A stretch of DNA of 64,000 bases from Burkholderia paludis (lineage in GTDB: Bacteria; Pseudomonadota; Gammaproteobacteria; Burkholderiales; Burkholderiaceae): assembly GCF_000732615.1 (NCBI RefSeq), contig NZ_JPGL01000032.1, positions 1-64,000 of the forward strand, read 5' to 3'. Below are positions 35,189-43,304 of this stretch, piece by piece. The notes beneath the pieces are model-generated. The model saw only the letters and a program-made list of their open reading frames with translations. It ran no database searches and had not been told where the DNA came from. The position numbers and the translations under genes were made by a program. The stretch's first letter is position 1. Each line of letters opens with the position of its first letter.

Positions 35189-36085
35189 TTACCGGGGCGC
35201 GGCTTCGCCGGACAGGAACGCGACGAACTCCCGCGTGTACTTCGGCAGCGCGTCGAACGACCGCGCGCACAGCGTCAGCTTGCGGTGGCTCCACGGATCG
35301 GACAGCTCGACGAGCTGCACGTCCATCGTCTGCATCGCGCGCTCGGCCGCATGCCGCGACACGATGCCGATGCCCACGCCGCTTGCGATCACGCGGCAGA
35401 TCGCGTCGAAGCTCTTGAGCTGCACGCGATAGCGGATGCGCTTGCCGAGCGCGCGCGCCTGATCGGCGAGATGCACCTGTAGCGCGCTGCCGTCGGTGAG
35501 GCCGATGAAGTCGGCGTCGGCGATCGCGTCGAACGAAACCGCGTCGCGCGACGCGAGCGGATGCGCGGCCGGCACGACCACGATCAGCCAGTCCTCGCGG
35601 AACGGCTTCTGTTCGAGCCCGCCCAGCCCGACCGAATCGGCGACGATGCCGACCTCGGCCGTCTTGTTGCGGATCGCATGCACGATCTCCTGGCTCGAGC
35701 GCTCCTCGACGCTGATCGACAGCTTCGGATGATGCGGCAGGTAATCGGCCAGCGCGTCGGGCAGGTATTCACTCAGCGACGCGGTGTTGCACAGCAGGCG
35801 GATGTGTCCGCGCAGCCCCTGGCCGTATTGCTGCAACTCGCCGCGCATGTGGTCGATCTGCTGCAGCACGGTGCGCGCGTGGTGTTCGAGCGCACGGCCC
35901 GCGTCGGTGGCTTGCGCGCCCGACTTGGTCCGGTGCAGCAGCGGCACGCCCAGTTCGTCCTCCATGCCGCGGATGCGCTCGCTGGCGGCCTGCAGCGTGA
36001 TGTGGGTCCGCTCGGCGCCGCTCGTGATCGTGCCGGCGTCGCAGATGTTCAGGAAGAGGCGCAGGTCGGTCAGGTCGAAACGCAT
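35189..36085 (-). CDS. LysR-type regulator
   Basis: This 298-residue protein begins MRFDLTDLRLFLNICDAGTIT with the helix-turn-helix region RTHITLQAASERIRGMEDELG. The usual Pro of the recognition helix (QPALS) is replaced by QAAS, as in a subgroup of Burkholderia LysR proteins. The effector domain starts near residue 90. It is divergent from a 36-residue putative membrane peptide gene. The longer frame to 36184 is rejected on family alignment. Confidence 0.85.
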   Translation of the reverse strand: MRFDLTDLRLFLNICDAGTITSGAERTHITLQAASERIRGMEDELGVPLLHRTKSGAQATDAGRALEHHARTVLQQIDHMRGELQQYGQGLRGHIRLLCNTASLSEYLPDALADYLPHHPKLSISVEERSSQEIVHAIRNKTAEVGIVADSVGLGGLEQKPFREDWLIVVVPAAHPLASRDAVSFDAIADADFIGLTDGSALQVHLADQARALGKRIRYRVQLKSFDAICRVIASGVGIGIVSRHAAERAMQTMDVQLVELSDPWSHRKLTLCARSFDALPKYTREFVAFLSGEAAPR

Positions 36086-36239
36086 GATGGGCGGGGCGAT
36101 CGTATTGGAATGGCCGATAAGGTAGCAGGGAACCGCGGCCCCGGTCTCAGGCACAGCCTGAGGCCCGATTCGCCGCTTCCGCATTTTCGGGGCAGGATCG
36201 ATGGCCGATCATGGGCGCACTTCAACCGGGGAGCCCGTC

Positions 36240-36350
36240 ATGCGGATCGATCCATCGTGGGGCGTGTCGTTCAAGATCGCGCTGCACCTGCTGTTCCTGT
36301 GCATCGGCATCGCGTGGGCCTGTTCCGAAGGCGTCGCATGGCTGCATTGA
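36240..36350 (+). CDS. putative small single-pass membrane protein (36 aa)
   Basis: An ATG at 36240, preceded by GGGGAG, opens a 36-codon frame with one clear hydrophobic segment (FKIALHLLFLCIGIAW) flanked by polar ends. It is divergent from a LysR gene, a common arrangement for a regulated target. No family is recognised. It could be chance, but site, spacing and composition make it a fair small-protein candidate. Confidence 0.45.
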   Translation: MRIDPSWGVSFKIALHLLFLCIGIAWACSEGVAWLH

Positions 36351-36604
36351 ACGCCGCCGCGCGCGGCGGGTGCCGTCCGATGCCTATCGAAATGTGTCGC
36401 GTCATAGTTTTTTAGAACGAAAATCCTTCCGCTTTCCTGCGATTCAACCATCAAGTTTTTCCGGAACGGACCGTATTACCGGTAGCCAATGCTGGCCGGC
36501 ACCCGGTTCGTGATCGTTTGTCATCACTGTTTGCATCCGGTTACACGTCGGCCGTTCCGTTTTTGAGATGCTTGAAAGATTGTCAAACCGGAGTCGGATC
36601 GTCC

Positions 36605-37447
36605 ATGAAAACGCGCGGGATTCATCGTCACGCGGGGTGGTTGCCGGGCCTGGCCGCCGTGCTCGTCATGGCCGGCTGCGCGGGCCCGCAATCCGCCGCG
36701 CCGGGTGACACGCAGGCGGGCGGATCGCCGTCGGGCCCGTCCGCCGCATCGCCGGCCGCCGCGTCGGCCATGCCGCCCGCGCCGATTCTCGTCGCCCGGC
36801 AGTACGTCGTGAAGCGCGGCGACACGCTGGCGCGCATCGCGTCCGCGAACGCGTGCAGCGTTGCCGACCTGCGCAGCTGGAACCGGCTGAACGCGCGCGG
36901 CAGGCTGCGCACGGGACAGGTGCTGCGCATCGTCAGGCGGCAGACGCCGCCATCGGATGCGGCCGGGGTGCAAACCGCGGGCAATGACGCGGCCGGGCGC
37001 CCGGCGGCCGTGCAGGTCACGGCATCGAGCGCGAGCGACCGTCAGGTCGTCAAGGAAATGCGCCGGCATGCCGGCGGTGTCGCGCTCAAGTGGCCCGCCG
37101 ACGGCAAGATCGTCGACGGGTTCCGGCCGGGGCAGAACCGCGGCATCCAGATCGCCGGCCGGCCGGGCGACCCGGTTCGCGCGGCGGCCGACGGCCGCGT
37201 GATGTACGCGGGCACCGGCCTGAACGATTACGGCAGCCTGATCATCGTCCAGCACAACGCGGATTTCCTGACCGCCTATGCGCACAACCGCAAGCTGCTC
37301 GTCAAGACGGGCGACATCGTGCGCCAGGGCGACGAGATCGCCGAGATGGGCGACCTCGACAACTCGCGCGTCGCGCTGCTGTTCGAAGTGCGGCGCGACG
37401 GCAAGCCGGTGAATCCGGTGCCGTACCTGCCTTCGTCGCAAGGGTGA
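36605..37447 (+). CDS. LysM/LytM (M23) lipoprotein, degenerate NlpD-like
   Basis: This 280-residue lipoprotein has a signal ending in the lipobox VMAGC, a Ser/Pro/Ala-rich linker, a LysM domain at about residues 66-112 (YVVKRGDTLARIASANAC), and an M23-type LytM domain at about 155-275. The zinc ligands of active M23 peptidases are missing: the first His is Asn in NRGIQIAG, and the final His is Leu in LLFEVRRDG. As in NlpD and EnvC it probably activates cell-wall amidases rather than cutting peptidoglycan. The next gene is a beta-lactamase homologue. Confidence 0.87.
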   Translation: MKTRGIHRHAGWLPGLAAVLVMAGCAGPQSAAPGDTQAGGSPSGPSAASPAAASAMPPAPILVARQYVVKRGDTLARIASANACSVADLRSWNRLNARGRLRTGQVLRIVRRQTPPSDAAGVQTAGNDAAGRPAAVQVTASSASDRQVVKEMRRHAGGVALKWPADGKIVDGFRPGQNRGIQIAGRPGDPVRAAADGRVMYAGTGLNDYGSLIIVQHNADFLTAYAHNRKLLVKTGDIVRQGDEIAEMGDLDNSRVALLFEVRRDGKPVNPVPYLPSSQG

Positions 37448-37622
37448 CGCGGGGCCGTTGCGCTGGATCGTGGCGGCGGTCGCTGCTACGCTAGGGACTG
37501 TTCATGCGAATCCCGCGCTGCCCGCGGGGCCGGCGGCCGTCTTTCGCGGATGCACGGCGAAGGCCGCCGGTGCGCGCCCGCGTTGCTTCGTGCCATCGTT
37601 TCCGACCGAACACACCTCATCC

Positions 37623-38522
37623 ATGGAACACTCTCCGACTCGCCGCTCGCTGTTGCTCGCCGCCGTCGCCGCGCCGTTCGTCGCCGCGTGCACGTCCGCG
37701 CCGGTTGCCGACCAGGGGCATGCGCATACGGCGCAAGCCGAACTCGGCGCGCTCGAAAAGGCGTCGAACGGCCGGCTCGGCGTCGCCGCGCTCGATACGT
37801 CGAACGGCGTGCGCATCGCGCATCACGCCCGCGAGCGCTTCCCGCTGTGCGGCACCTACGCGGTCGTCGCGGCCGCCGCGATGCTCGCGCGCGGCTCGCT
37901 CGACGCGTCGCTGCTGCCGCGCCGCATCCTGTACCGCCGCTATGAAGTCGTGTCGGGCTCGCCGGTCACGGAAAGCCACGTCGACACGGGCATGACGATC
38001 GCGCAGCTGTGCGCGGCGATGCTGCAGTCGGGCGACAAGGGCGCGGGCAACCTGCTGATGGGCGTGCTCGGCGGCCCGCAGGCCGTCACGTCGTTCGCGC
38101 GCGCGAGCGGCGACACGACGTTCCGCCTCGATCGCTGGGAGCCCGAGTTGAACCGTGCCGCCCCCGGCGACGAGCGCGACACGTCGACGCCGGTCGCGAT
38201 GGTCGATACGCTGCAGCGGCTGCTGCTCGGCGATGCGCTGCAGGAGCCGCAGCGCACGCAACTTGCGGAATGGATGGCCGTCGGCGCGACCGGCGCGACC
38301 GGCATCGCGGCGGGCGTGCCGCCCGGCTGGCGCGTGGCCGACAAGGCCGGCACGGGCGGCTACGGCACGACCACCGACGTTGCGGTGCTGTGGCCGCCGT
38401 CGCGCGCGCCGATCGTGATGGCCGTGTCGTTCACGCAGCCGCAGGCGGACGCGGCGGCCCGTGCGGATGTCGTCGCATCGGCGGCCCGCATCGCGGCAGG
38501 CGCGCTGACCACGACGGCCTGA
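37623..38522 (+). CDS. class A beta-lactamase homologue lacking catalytic residues
   Basis: This 299-residue protein aligns end to end with Burkholderia PenA/PenB enzymes, including the Tat-type lipoprotein signal (PTRRSLLLAAVAAPFVAAC) and the omega loop RWEPELN with Glu173 (E166) and Asn177 (N170). The active site is lost. The S70-x-x-K73 motif reads G77-T-Y-A80, the SDN loop reads G137-D-K139, and KTG reads K241-A-G. The reading frame is intact, so this is not simple decay. It should not hydrolyse beta-lactams by the normal route. It may bind muropeptides or act as a sensor or decoy. A LysR gene follows. Confidence 0.88.
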   Translation: MEHSPTRRSLLLAAVAAPFVAACTSAPVADQGHAHTAQAELGALEKASNGRLGVAALDTSNGVRIAHHARERFPLCGTYAVVAAAAMLARGSLDASLLPRRILYRRYEVVSGSPVTESHVDTGMTIAQLCAAMLQSGDKGAGNLLMGVLGGPQAVTSFARASGDTTFRLDRWEPELNRAAPGDERDTSTPVAMVDTLQRLLLGDALQEPQRTQLAEWMAVGATGATGIAAGVPPGWRVADKAGTGGYGTTTDVAVLWPPSRAPIVMAVSFTQPQADAAARADVVASAARIAAGALTTTA

Positions 38523-38631
38523 GCGAGCGGCGTCTCGCGCAAAGCGGGCGTTTGGCTTATCGTGTCGGTCTGCGCGCGCCGGCGTCGGCGCGCGGTTCTT
38601 CTCCCGCGCCGTTCCTCGTTCTCCGCTCGCC

Positions 38632-39504
38632 ATGCGCCGACTTCCGCCCCTGCACGCGCTGCAGATCTTCTCGACGGTGGCCCGCCACCGCAGCTTCACG
38701 CGCGCGGCCGAGCAGCTGTGCATCACGCAGGGCGCGGTGAGCCGGCAGATCCAGACGCTCGAGGCGCATTACGGCTTTCCGCTGTTCAAGCGACATGCGA
38801 AGGGCCTCACGCTGACGGCGGAGGGCGAGCAGTTGCTGCCGGTCGTCGACGAGAGCTTCGCGCGGATCGAGGACATCTCGATGAAGCTCACACGGCAGCG
38901 CACCGATCTCGCGCTGAAGGTGCCGACCTGCGTGATCCGCTGGATGCTGCCGCGCATCATGCGCTTCCAGGGCGAACATCCCGATCTCCACGTGCAGATC
39001 ACGACCGCGTGGCAGCATGTCGTCGATTTCTCGGCCGAGCCGTTCGATGCGGCGATCGTCTACGGCACGTCGCCGGGCGCGGGGGTCGTCGCGCTGCCGC
39101 TGTTCGACGAACGGCTGACGCCCGTGTGCGCGCCCGAGTTGCGGCAGGCGTCGCCGCTCGGCGCGGTCGGCGATCTTGCGCGCCATACGCTGCTGCACCC
39201 GACCCGCGACCATCGCGACTGGCGCGCCTGGCTCGAACATGCGGGCGAGCGCGGTGTCGATCCCGCGCGCGGGCCGACGTTCGACACGCTCGATCTCGCG
39301 ACGAACGCGGCGATGCAGGGCTTCGGCGTCGCGATCGGCGACGTGACGCTCGTCGACGACGACGTCAGTGCGCGCCGGCTGGAGCGGCCGTTCGACATCG
39401 TGCTCGAGACGGGCGCGCGCTACTACTTCGTGTATCCCGAGACCATCGGCAGCCAGCAGAAGATCCGCGCGTTCAGCGACTGGATCGCCCGTCACCGGGA
39501 TTGA
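38632..39504 (+). CDS. LysR-type regulator (GcvA/AmpR-like)
   Basis: This 290-residue protein has the GcvA/AmpR-style start MRRLPPLHALQIFSTVARHRSF with helix-turn-helix RAAEQLCITQGAVSRQIQTLE. AmpR/PenR proteins regulate class A and C beta-lactamases in response to cell-wall fragments, usually from a divergent position. Here the gene follows the beta-lactamase homologue on the same strand after 109 bases, so a cell-wall-linked role is possible but the arrangement differs. Confidence 0.86.
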   Translation: MRRLPPLHALQIFSTVARHRSFTRAAEQLCITQGAVSRQIQTLEAHYGFPLFKRHAKGLTLTAEGEQLLPVVDESFARIEDISMKLTRQRTDLALKVPTCVIRWMLPRIMRFQGEHPDLHVQITTAWQHVVDFSAEPFDAAIVYGTSPGAGVVALPLFDERLTPVCAPELRQASPLGAVGDLARHTLLHPTRDHRDWRAWLEHAGERGVDPARGPTFDTLDLATNAAMQGFGVAIGDVTLVDDDVSARRLERPFDIVLETGARYYFVYPETIGSQQKIRAFSDWIARHRD

Positions 39505-39538
39505 CCGGCGCCGCCGCCGGCCGCGTCGGCGAACGGCT

Positions 39539-39874
39539 TTACTGGTAGGTCACGACCGCGATGATCGGCCCATGATTGTTGCCCGGACGGTCAGGTAAAA
39601 CGATTGCGCGCGAGGCCTGAGTAAAGGTCGTGGTCTTGATTGCCTGCTGGCTCGCTGCATCGACGAACGCGATCTGGCCGGTTGCCGGGCGCGGGCAGTC
39701 GGGGCGCACGCGAGCGGAGGCGGCGTCGGTCGTGTCGAGCGCGAACGAGCAGGGCGGCTCGACGATCATGCCGGAGAAGTGGATGATGCCGGACGTGCCG
39801 GCGGCGAAGGACGAGGAAGTGGCCAGAAGCGATGCAGCCAGGATGAACGCGGCGGCGACGGGACGATGCTTCAT
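39539..39874 (-). CDS. short type 1 pilin-like secreted protein
   Basis: This 111-residue protein has a signal peptide (FILAASLLATSSSFA) followed by GTSGIIHFSGMIVEPPCSF, closely like the N-terminus of chaperone-usher pilins. Cysteines at 42 and 60 could form the pilin disulfide. It ends in VVTYQ, reminiscent of the pilin C-terminal strand. It is much shorter than normal pilins (about 160-180 residues), and no chaperone or usher gene lies nearby. It may be a solitary secreted pilin-like protein. Confidence 0.7.
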   Translation of the reverse strand: MKHRPVAAAFILAASLLATSSSFAAGTSGIIHFSGMIVEPPCSFALDTTDAASARVRPDCPRPATGQIAFVDAASQQAIKTTTFTQASRAIVLPDRPGNNHGPIIAVVTYQ

Positions 39875-40256
39875 GACAGGCTCCAGAGAGGAAGCGCGTC
39901 GCAGCGAGGCCGCTCGGGTGGCAGTCCGTCAACGCTGCGAGGCTGTATGCGTAAACGGCAAATCCATCGGGTCTCTTGAATGAAAAATCGGAAATAGCGG
40001 TAATAAGCAAATAACGCGGCGTTGCCTGTTTCAATGTAGGCCGGATTTGCGGGAGCACAAGGCGGGAGTCGCGCCGGGCTTGTAAGCTGAACGGAAGAAC
40101 CGCCCGCCGGGGCGGGCCGTCGCCGGTCGTTGCGCAGTCAACGAGTTGACGGATGGACGGGCGATGCACGGATGAATTTCCCGCGCCAAGGACAAACGGC
40201 CGCTCGTGCGAGGAGCGGCCGTGTTCGCGAACGGCGTGGCGCCGTGCGGCGGCGGA
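39875..40256. other. intergenic with terminator hairpin
   Basis: This 382-base gap holds an AT-richer stretch (about 39955-40050) that is probably the promoter of the pilin-like gene, and a strong hairpin at 40196-40222 that ends the GlsB-like gene. No further gene was recognised. Confidence 0.5.
40196..40222 (-). terminator. intrinsic-type terminator of the GlsB-like gene
   Basis: ACGGCCGCTC and GAGCGGCCGT form a perfect 10-bp stem with a seven-base loop, 35 bases after the stop of the GlsB-like gene. On the minus strand it is followed by TTTGTCCTT, a modest U-rich tail. Confidence 0.65.
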
Positions 40257-40511
40257 TCAGTTCATGCGCTTGCGCACCGCGCCGACGACCACGAGCAGCA
40301 CGATCGCGCCGACGATCGACGCGAGCCAGCCCGCGCCCTGGCCCGGCGCGTACCAGCCGGCGGCGCGGCCGACATAGCCGGCGAACAGCGAGCCGACGAT
40401 GCCGAGCACGGTGGTCATCAGGATGCCCATCTTGTCGTCGCCGGGCTTGAGCGCGCGGGCGAGAAGGCCGACGATGAGCCCGACGACCAGGGTTTCGATG
40501 AATTGCAGCAT
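40257..40511 (-). CDS. GlsB/YeaQ/YmgE-family small membrane protein
   Basis: This 84-residue protein with three hydrophobic segments matches the transglycosylase-associated (GlsB/YeaQ/YmgE) stress-response family, including GLIVGLLARALKPG at the start and the glycine-rich core GILMTTVLGIVGSLFAGYVG. Its function is unknown, though family members are induced by stress. GGGAGG precedes the ATG. A clear terminator follows. Confidence 0.9.
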   Translation of the reverse strand: MLQFIETLVVGLIVGLLARALKPGDDKMGILMTTVLGIVGSLFAGYVGRAAGWYAPGQGAGWLASIVGAIVLLVVVGAVRKRMN

Positions 40512-40590
40512 GAACGCCTCCCTATTGCAGTTGAGCGATGGTCGAAAGGAAGTGGACCCCCGCGGCGCGCGAGGGTTCCATGCGGCGGCG

Positions 40591-40611
40591 GCCGCACGCG
40601 CGGCGTGCGGC
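40591..40611 (-). terminator. hairpin after the peptide-transport operon
   Basis: GCCGCACGC and GCGTGCGGC form a 9-bp stem with a three-base loop 30 bases after the last gene of the minus-strand operon. No T-tract is seen, so termination is likely but not certain. Confidence 0.45.
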
Positions 40612-40640
40612 GTATCGCGCGCCGGCGCGTCGCCCCGAGC

Positions 40641-41417
40641 TCAGGTGGCCGGCGTATCCGCCACCGGGTCGAGACGGCGATAGCCTTCGGTCGCGTTCAG
40701 CAGCGTGCGCGTGTAGTCGCGCGCGACCCGCCCGGCCCGCACGTCCTCGATCCGCAGTTGCTCGACGATCTCGCCGTGCTGCATCACCGCGACGCGCTGG
40801 CACAGGAAGCCGATCACCGCGAGATTGTGGCTGACGAGGATCATCGTCAGGTTGCGTTCGCGATGCAGGCGGCGCAGCAAGTTCAGGATCTCGGCCTGCA
40901 CCGACACGTCGAGCGCGGAGGTCGGCTCGTCGAGCAGCAGCACGCGCGGCTCGACGATCAGCGCGCGCGCGATCGCGACGCGCTGCCGCTGCCCGCCCGA
41001 CAACTGGTGCGGGTAGCGGAACCGGAACGCGGGGCCGAGGCCGACCTCGGACAGCGCGCGGGCGATGCGGGCGTCGGCGTCGTCCATGCCGTGAATCGAC
41101 AGCGGCTCGCGCAGCGTCTGGTCGACCGTGAAGCGCGGATGCAGCGACGCGTACGGATCCTGGAACACCATCTGCACGTGGCGGCGAGCGGCCCGGTCGG
41201 GCTTGCCGCCCACCGGCCGGCCGTCGATCGACAGGCTGCCGGACGCGAGCGGCACGAGGCCCGTCAGCGCGCGCAGCAGCGTCGACTTGCCGGAACCCGA
41301 TTCGCCGACCAGCCCGAACACCTCGCCGTCGCGCACCGCGAAGCTGGCGTCGCGCACGGCGTCGACGTGACCCGTGCGGGTCGGGAAACGGATCGATGCG
41401 TGATCGACGTCGATCAT
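40641..41417 (-). CDS. peptide ABC transporter ATP-binding protein (DdpF/DppF-like)
   Basis: This 258-residue ATPase has Walker A GESGSGKST, signature LSGGQRQR and Walker B VLLLDEPTSALD. It is the second ATPase of a dipeptide-type importer. The start at 41417 has AGGAGG at good spacing, and its ATG overlaps the previous gene's stop (ATGA). It is the last gene of the operon. It is slightly short: the C-terminal extension typical of DppF is reduced. Confidence 0.92.
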   Translation of the reverse strand: MIDVDHASIRFPTRTGHVDAVRDASFAVRDGEVFGLVGESGSGKSTLLRALTGLVPLASGSLSIDGRPVGGKPDRAARRHVQMVFQDPYASLHPRFTVDQTLREPLSIHGMDDADARIARALSEVGLGPAFRFRYPHQLSGGQRQRVAIARALIVEPRVLLLDEPTSALDVSVQAEILNLLRRLHRERNLTMILVSHNLAVIGFLCQRVAVMQHGEIVEQLRIEDVRAGRVARDYTRTLLNATEGYRRLDPVADTPAT

Positions 41418-42322
41418 CGTGCGGCCTCCTGCCGGTCGGCATGCGGTGCGGGATCGAGCCACGCCGGATCGCGCCGCAGCACGGGCAGTTCGTCCGGCGG
41501 GTTCGCGAGCGGCGGATTCGCCGCGAGCAGCCCGCGCGTATAGGGATGCGACGCGTCGCGCAGGTCGCGCGCGGCGCAGGTTTCGACCACGCGGCCCGCG
41601 TACATCACCGCGACCCGATCGCAGAACGACATCACGAGCGGCAGGTCGTGGCTGATGAACATCAGGCCCGTGCCGTGCCGCGCGATCATGGCGTCGAGCA
41701 CCGCGAGCACCTGCATCGACACCGCGACGTCGAGCGCGGAGGTCGGCTCGTCGGCGATCAGCAGGCGCGGGCCGGTCGACACCATCATCGCGATCATCAC
41801 GCGCTGGCCCATGCCGCCCGACAGCTCGTGCGGATACGCATCGGCGACGCGCGCCGGGTCGCGGATCTGCACGGCCGCCAGCGCATCGACGATCCGCTCG
41901 CGCAGCGCGCGGCCGCGCAAGCCCGGCTCGTGCCGCCGGAACGCCTCGCCCATCTGCCTGGCGACCGTCATCACGGGGTTCAGCGAATACTTCGGGTCCT
42001 GCAGGATCATGCCCATCTGGCTGCCGCACAGCCGCCGGCGTTCGCCGGGCGACATCGCGAGCAGGTCGCGGCCCGCGAAGCGCATCGTGCGGGAGGACCA
42101 GCGGGCGGCGTCGGGCAGCAGGCCGAGCAGCGCGCGGCCCGTCAGCGATTTGCCGGAACCCGATTCACCGACGATGCCGAGCCGTTCGCCGGGCGCGAGC
42201 GTCAGCGACAGGTCGCGCACGGCGTCGGACACGACGCCGTCGTGTCCGCGAAAGCCGATCTTCAGGCCGTCGATCTCGCAGAGCGGCGCGGGCGCGGCGG
42301 CGGTGGCGGTATGGATCGGCAT
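41414..42322 (-). CDS. peptide ABC transporter ATP-binding protein (DdpD/DppD-like)
   Basis: This 302-residue ATPase carries Walker A GESGSGKSL, signature LSGGMGQR and Walker B LLIADEPTSALD. A C-terminal oligopeptide-type extension contains SHPYTRGLLAANPPL. It pairs with the following ATPase to power uptake. It overlaps that gene by four bases and begins one base after the upstream permease stop. Confidence 0.93.
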   Translation of the reverse strand: MPIHTATAAAPAPLCEIDGLKIGFRGHDGVVSDAVRDLSLTLAPGERLGIVGESGSGKSLTGRALLGLLPDAARWSSRTMRFAGRDLLAMSPGERRRLCGSQMGMILQDPKYSLNPVMTVARQMGEAFRRHEPGLRGRALRERIVDALAAVQIRDPARVADAYPHELSGGMGQRVMIAMMVSTGPRLLIADEPTSALDVAVSMQVLAVLDAMIARHGTGLMFISHDLPLVMSFCDRVAVMYAGRVVETCAARDLRDASHPYTRGLLAANPPLANPPDELPVLRRDPAWLDPAPHADRQEAAR

Positions 42323-42323
42323 G

Positions 42324-43238
42324 TCAGGCTCCGTGGCGGGGATCGAAGACGTCGCGCAGCCCGTCGCCGAGCAGGTTGAACGCGAGGCTCACCAGCAGGA
42401 TCGCGCCGCCGGGCAGCGTCGAGACCCACCACGCGTCGAGCAGCACGTTGCGGCCCGACGCGACCATGAAGCCCCACTCGGGGCTCGGCGGTTGCGCGCC
42501 GAGGCCGAGGAAGCCGAGGCCGGCGACGGTCAGGATGATGCCGGCCATGTCGAGCGTCGCGCGCACGATCACCGACGACATGCACAGCGGCACGATGTAG
42601 CGCAGCAGGATGCGCGGGCCCGATGCGCCCTGCAGCCGTGCCGCGTGGATGTAGTCGGCCTGCGCGATGCGGATGGTCTCCGCGCGTGCGAGCCGCGCAT
42701 ACGCGGGCCACGCGGTGATCGAGATCGCGACCACCGCGTTGATCACGCCGGGCCCGAGCGCGGCCGCGAACGCGAGCGCCAGCACGATCTTCGGGAACGC
42801 GAGCGCGACATCGGTGACGCGCATCAGCGCGCTGTCGACGAAGCCGCCGCAATAGCCGGCCGTCGTGCCGATCAGCAGGCCGATCGGCACGACGATCACG
42901 ACGACGAGCAGCGCGATGCCGAGCGTGAGGCGCGACCCGGCGATCAGCCGCGAGAGGATGTCGCGGCCAAGCTGGTCGGTGCCGAGCCAGTACGACGGCG
43001 AGCCGGGCGGCAGCAGGCGGTCGGACAGCACCTGGCGCAGCGGGTCGTGCGGCATGATCAGCGGGCTGACGATCGCGACGACGATCAGCACGACGAGGAT
43101 CGCGAGCCCGAACAGGTTGAGCGGATTGGCGGCGAACCGGCGCCAGCGCCGGTACGCGAGGCCGAGCGCGGCCTGCGAGCGCGACGCGGGCGTGTCGGAC
43201 AGCAGCCACGCGCGCAGCGTGAGGTGCTCGGCGTTCAT
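42324..43238 (-). CDS. peptide ABC transporter permease (DdpC/DppC-like)
   Basis: This 304-residue permease has six hydrophobic segments and the inner-membrane-component motif EWGFMVASGRNVLLDAWW, plus LGTDQLGRDILSRLIAGSR, typical of the DppC class. It forms the channel with the DppB-type partner encoded just upstream. Confidence 0.93.
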   Translation of the reverse strand: MNAEHLTLRAWLLSDTPASRSQAALGLAYRRWRRFAANPLNLFGLAILVVLIVVAIVSPLIMPHDPLRQVLSDRLLPPGSPSYWLGTDQLGRDILSRLIAGSRLTLGIALLVVVIVVPIGLLIGTTAGYCGGFVDSALMRVTDVALAFPKIVLALAFAAALGPGVINAVVAISITAWPAYARLARAETIRIAQADYIHAARLQGASGPRILLRYIVPLCMSSVIVRATLDMAGIILTVAGLGFLGLGAQPPSPEWGFMVASGRNVLLDAWWVSTLPGGAILLVSLAFNLLGDGLRDVFDPRHGA

Positions 43239-43304
43239 GATTGGACGACCTTCGGCATGGACGATGAAAGAAGCAGGGGGGAAGCGGTCATGTCGGAGCC
43301 GCCC

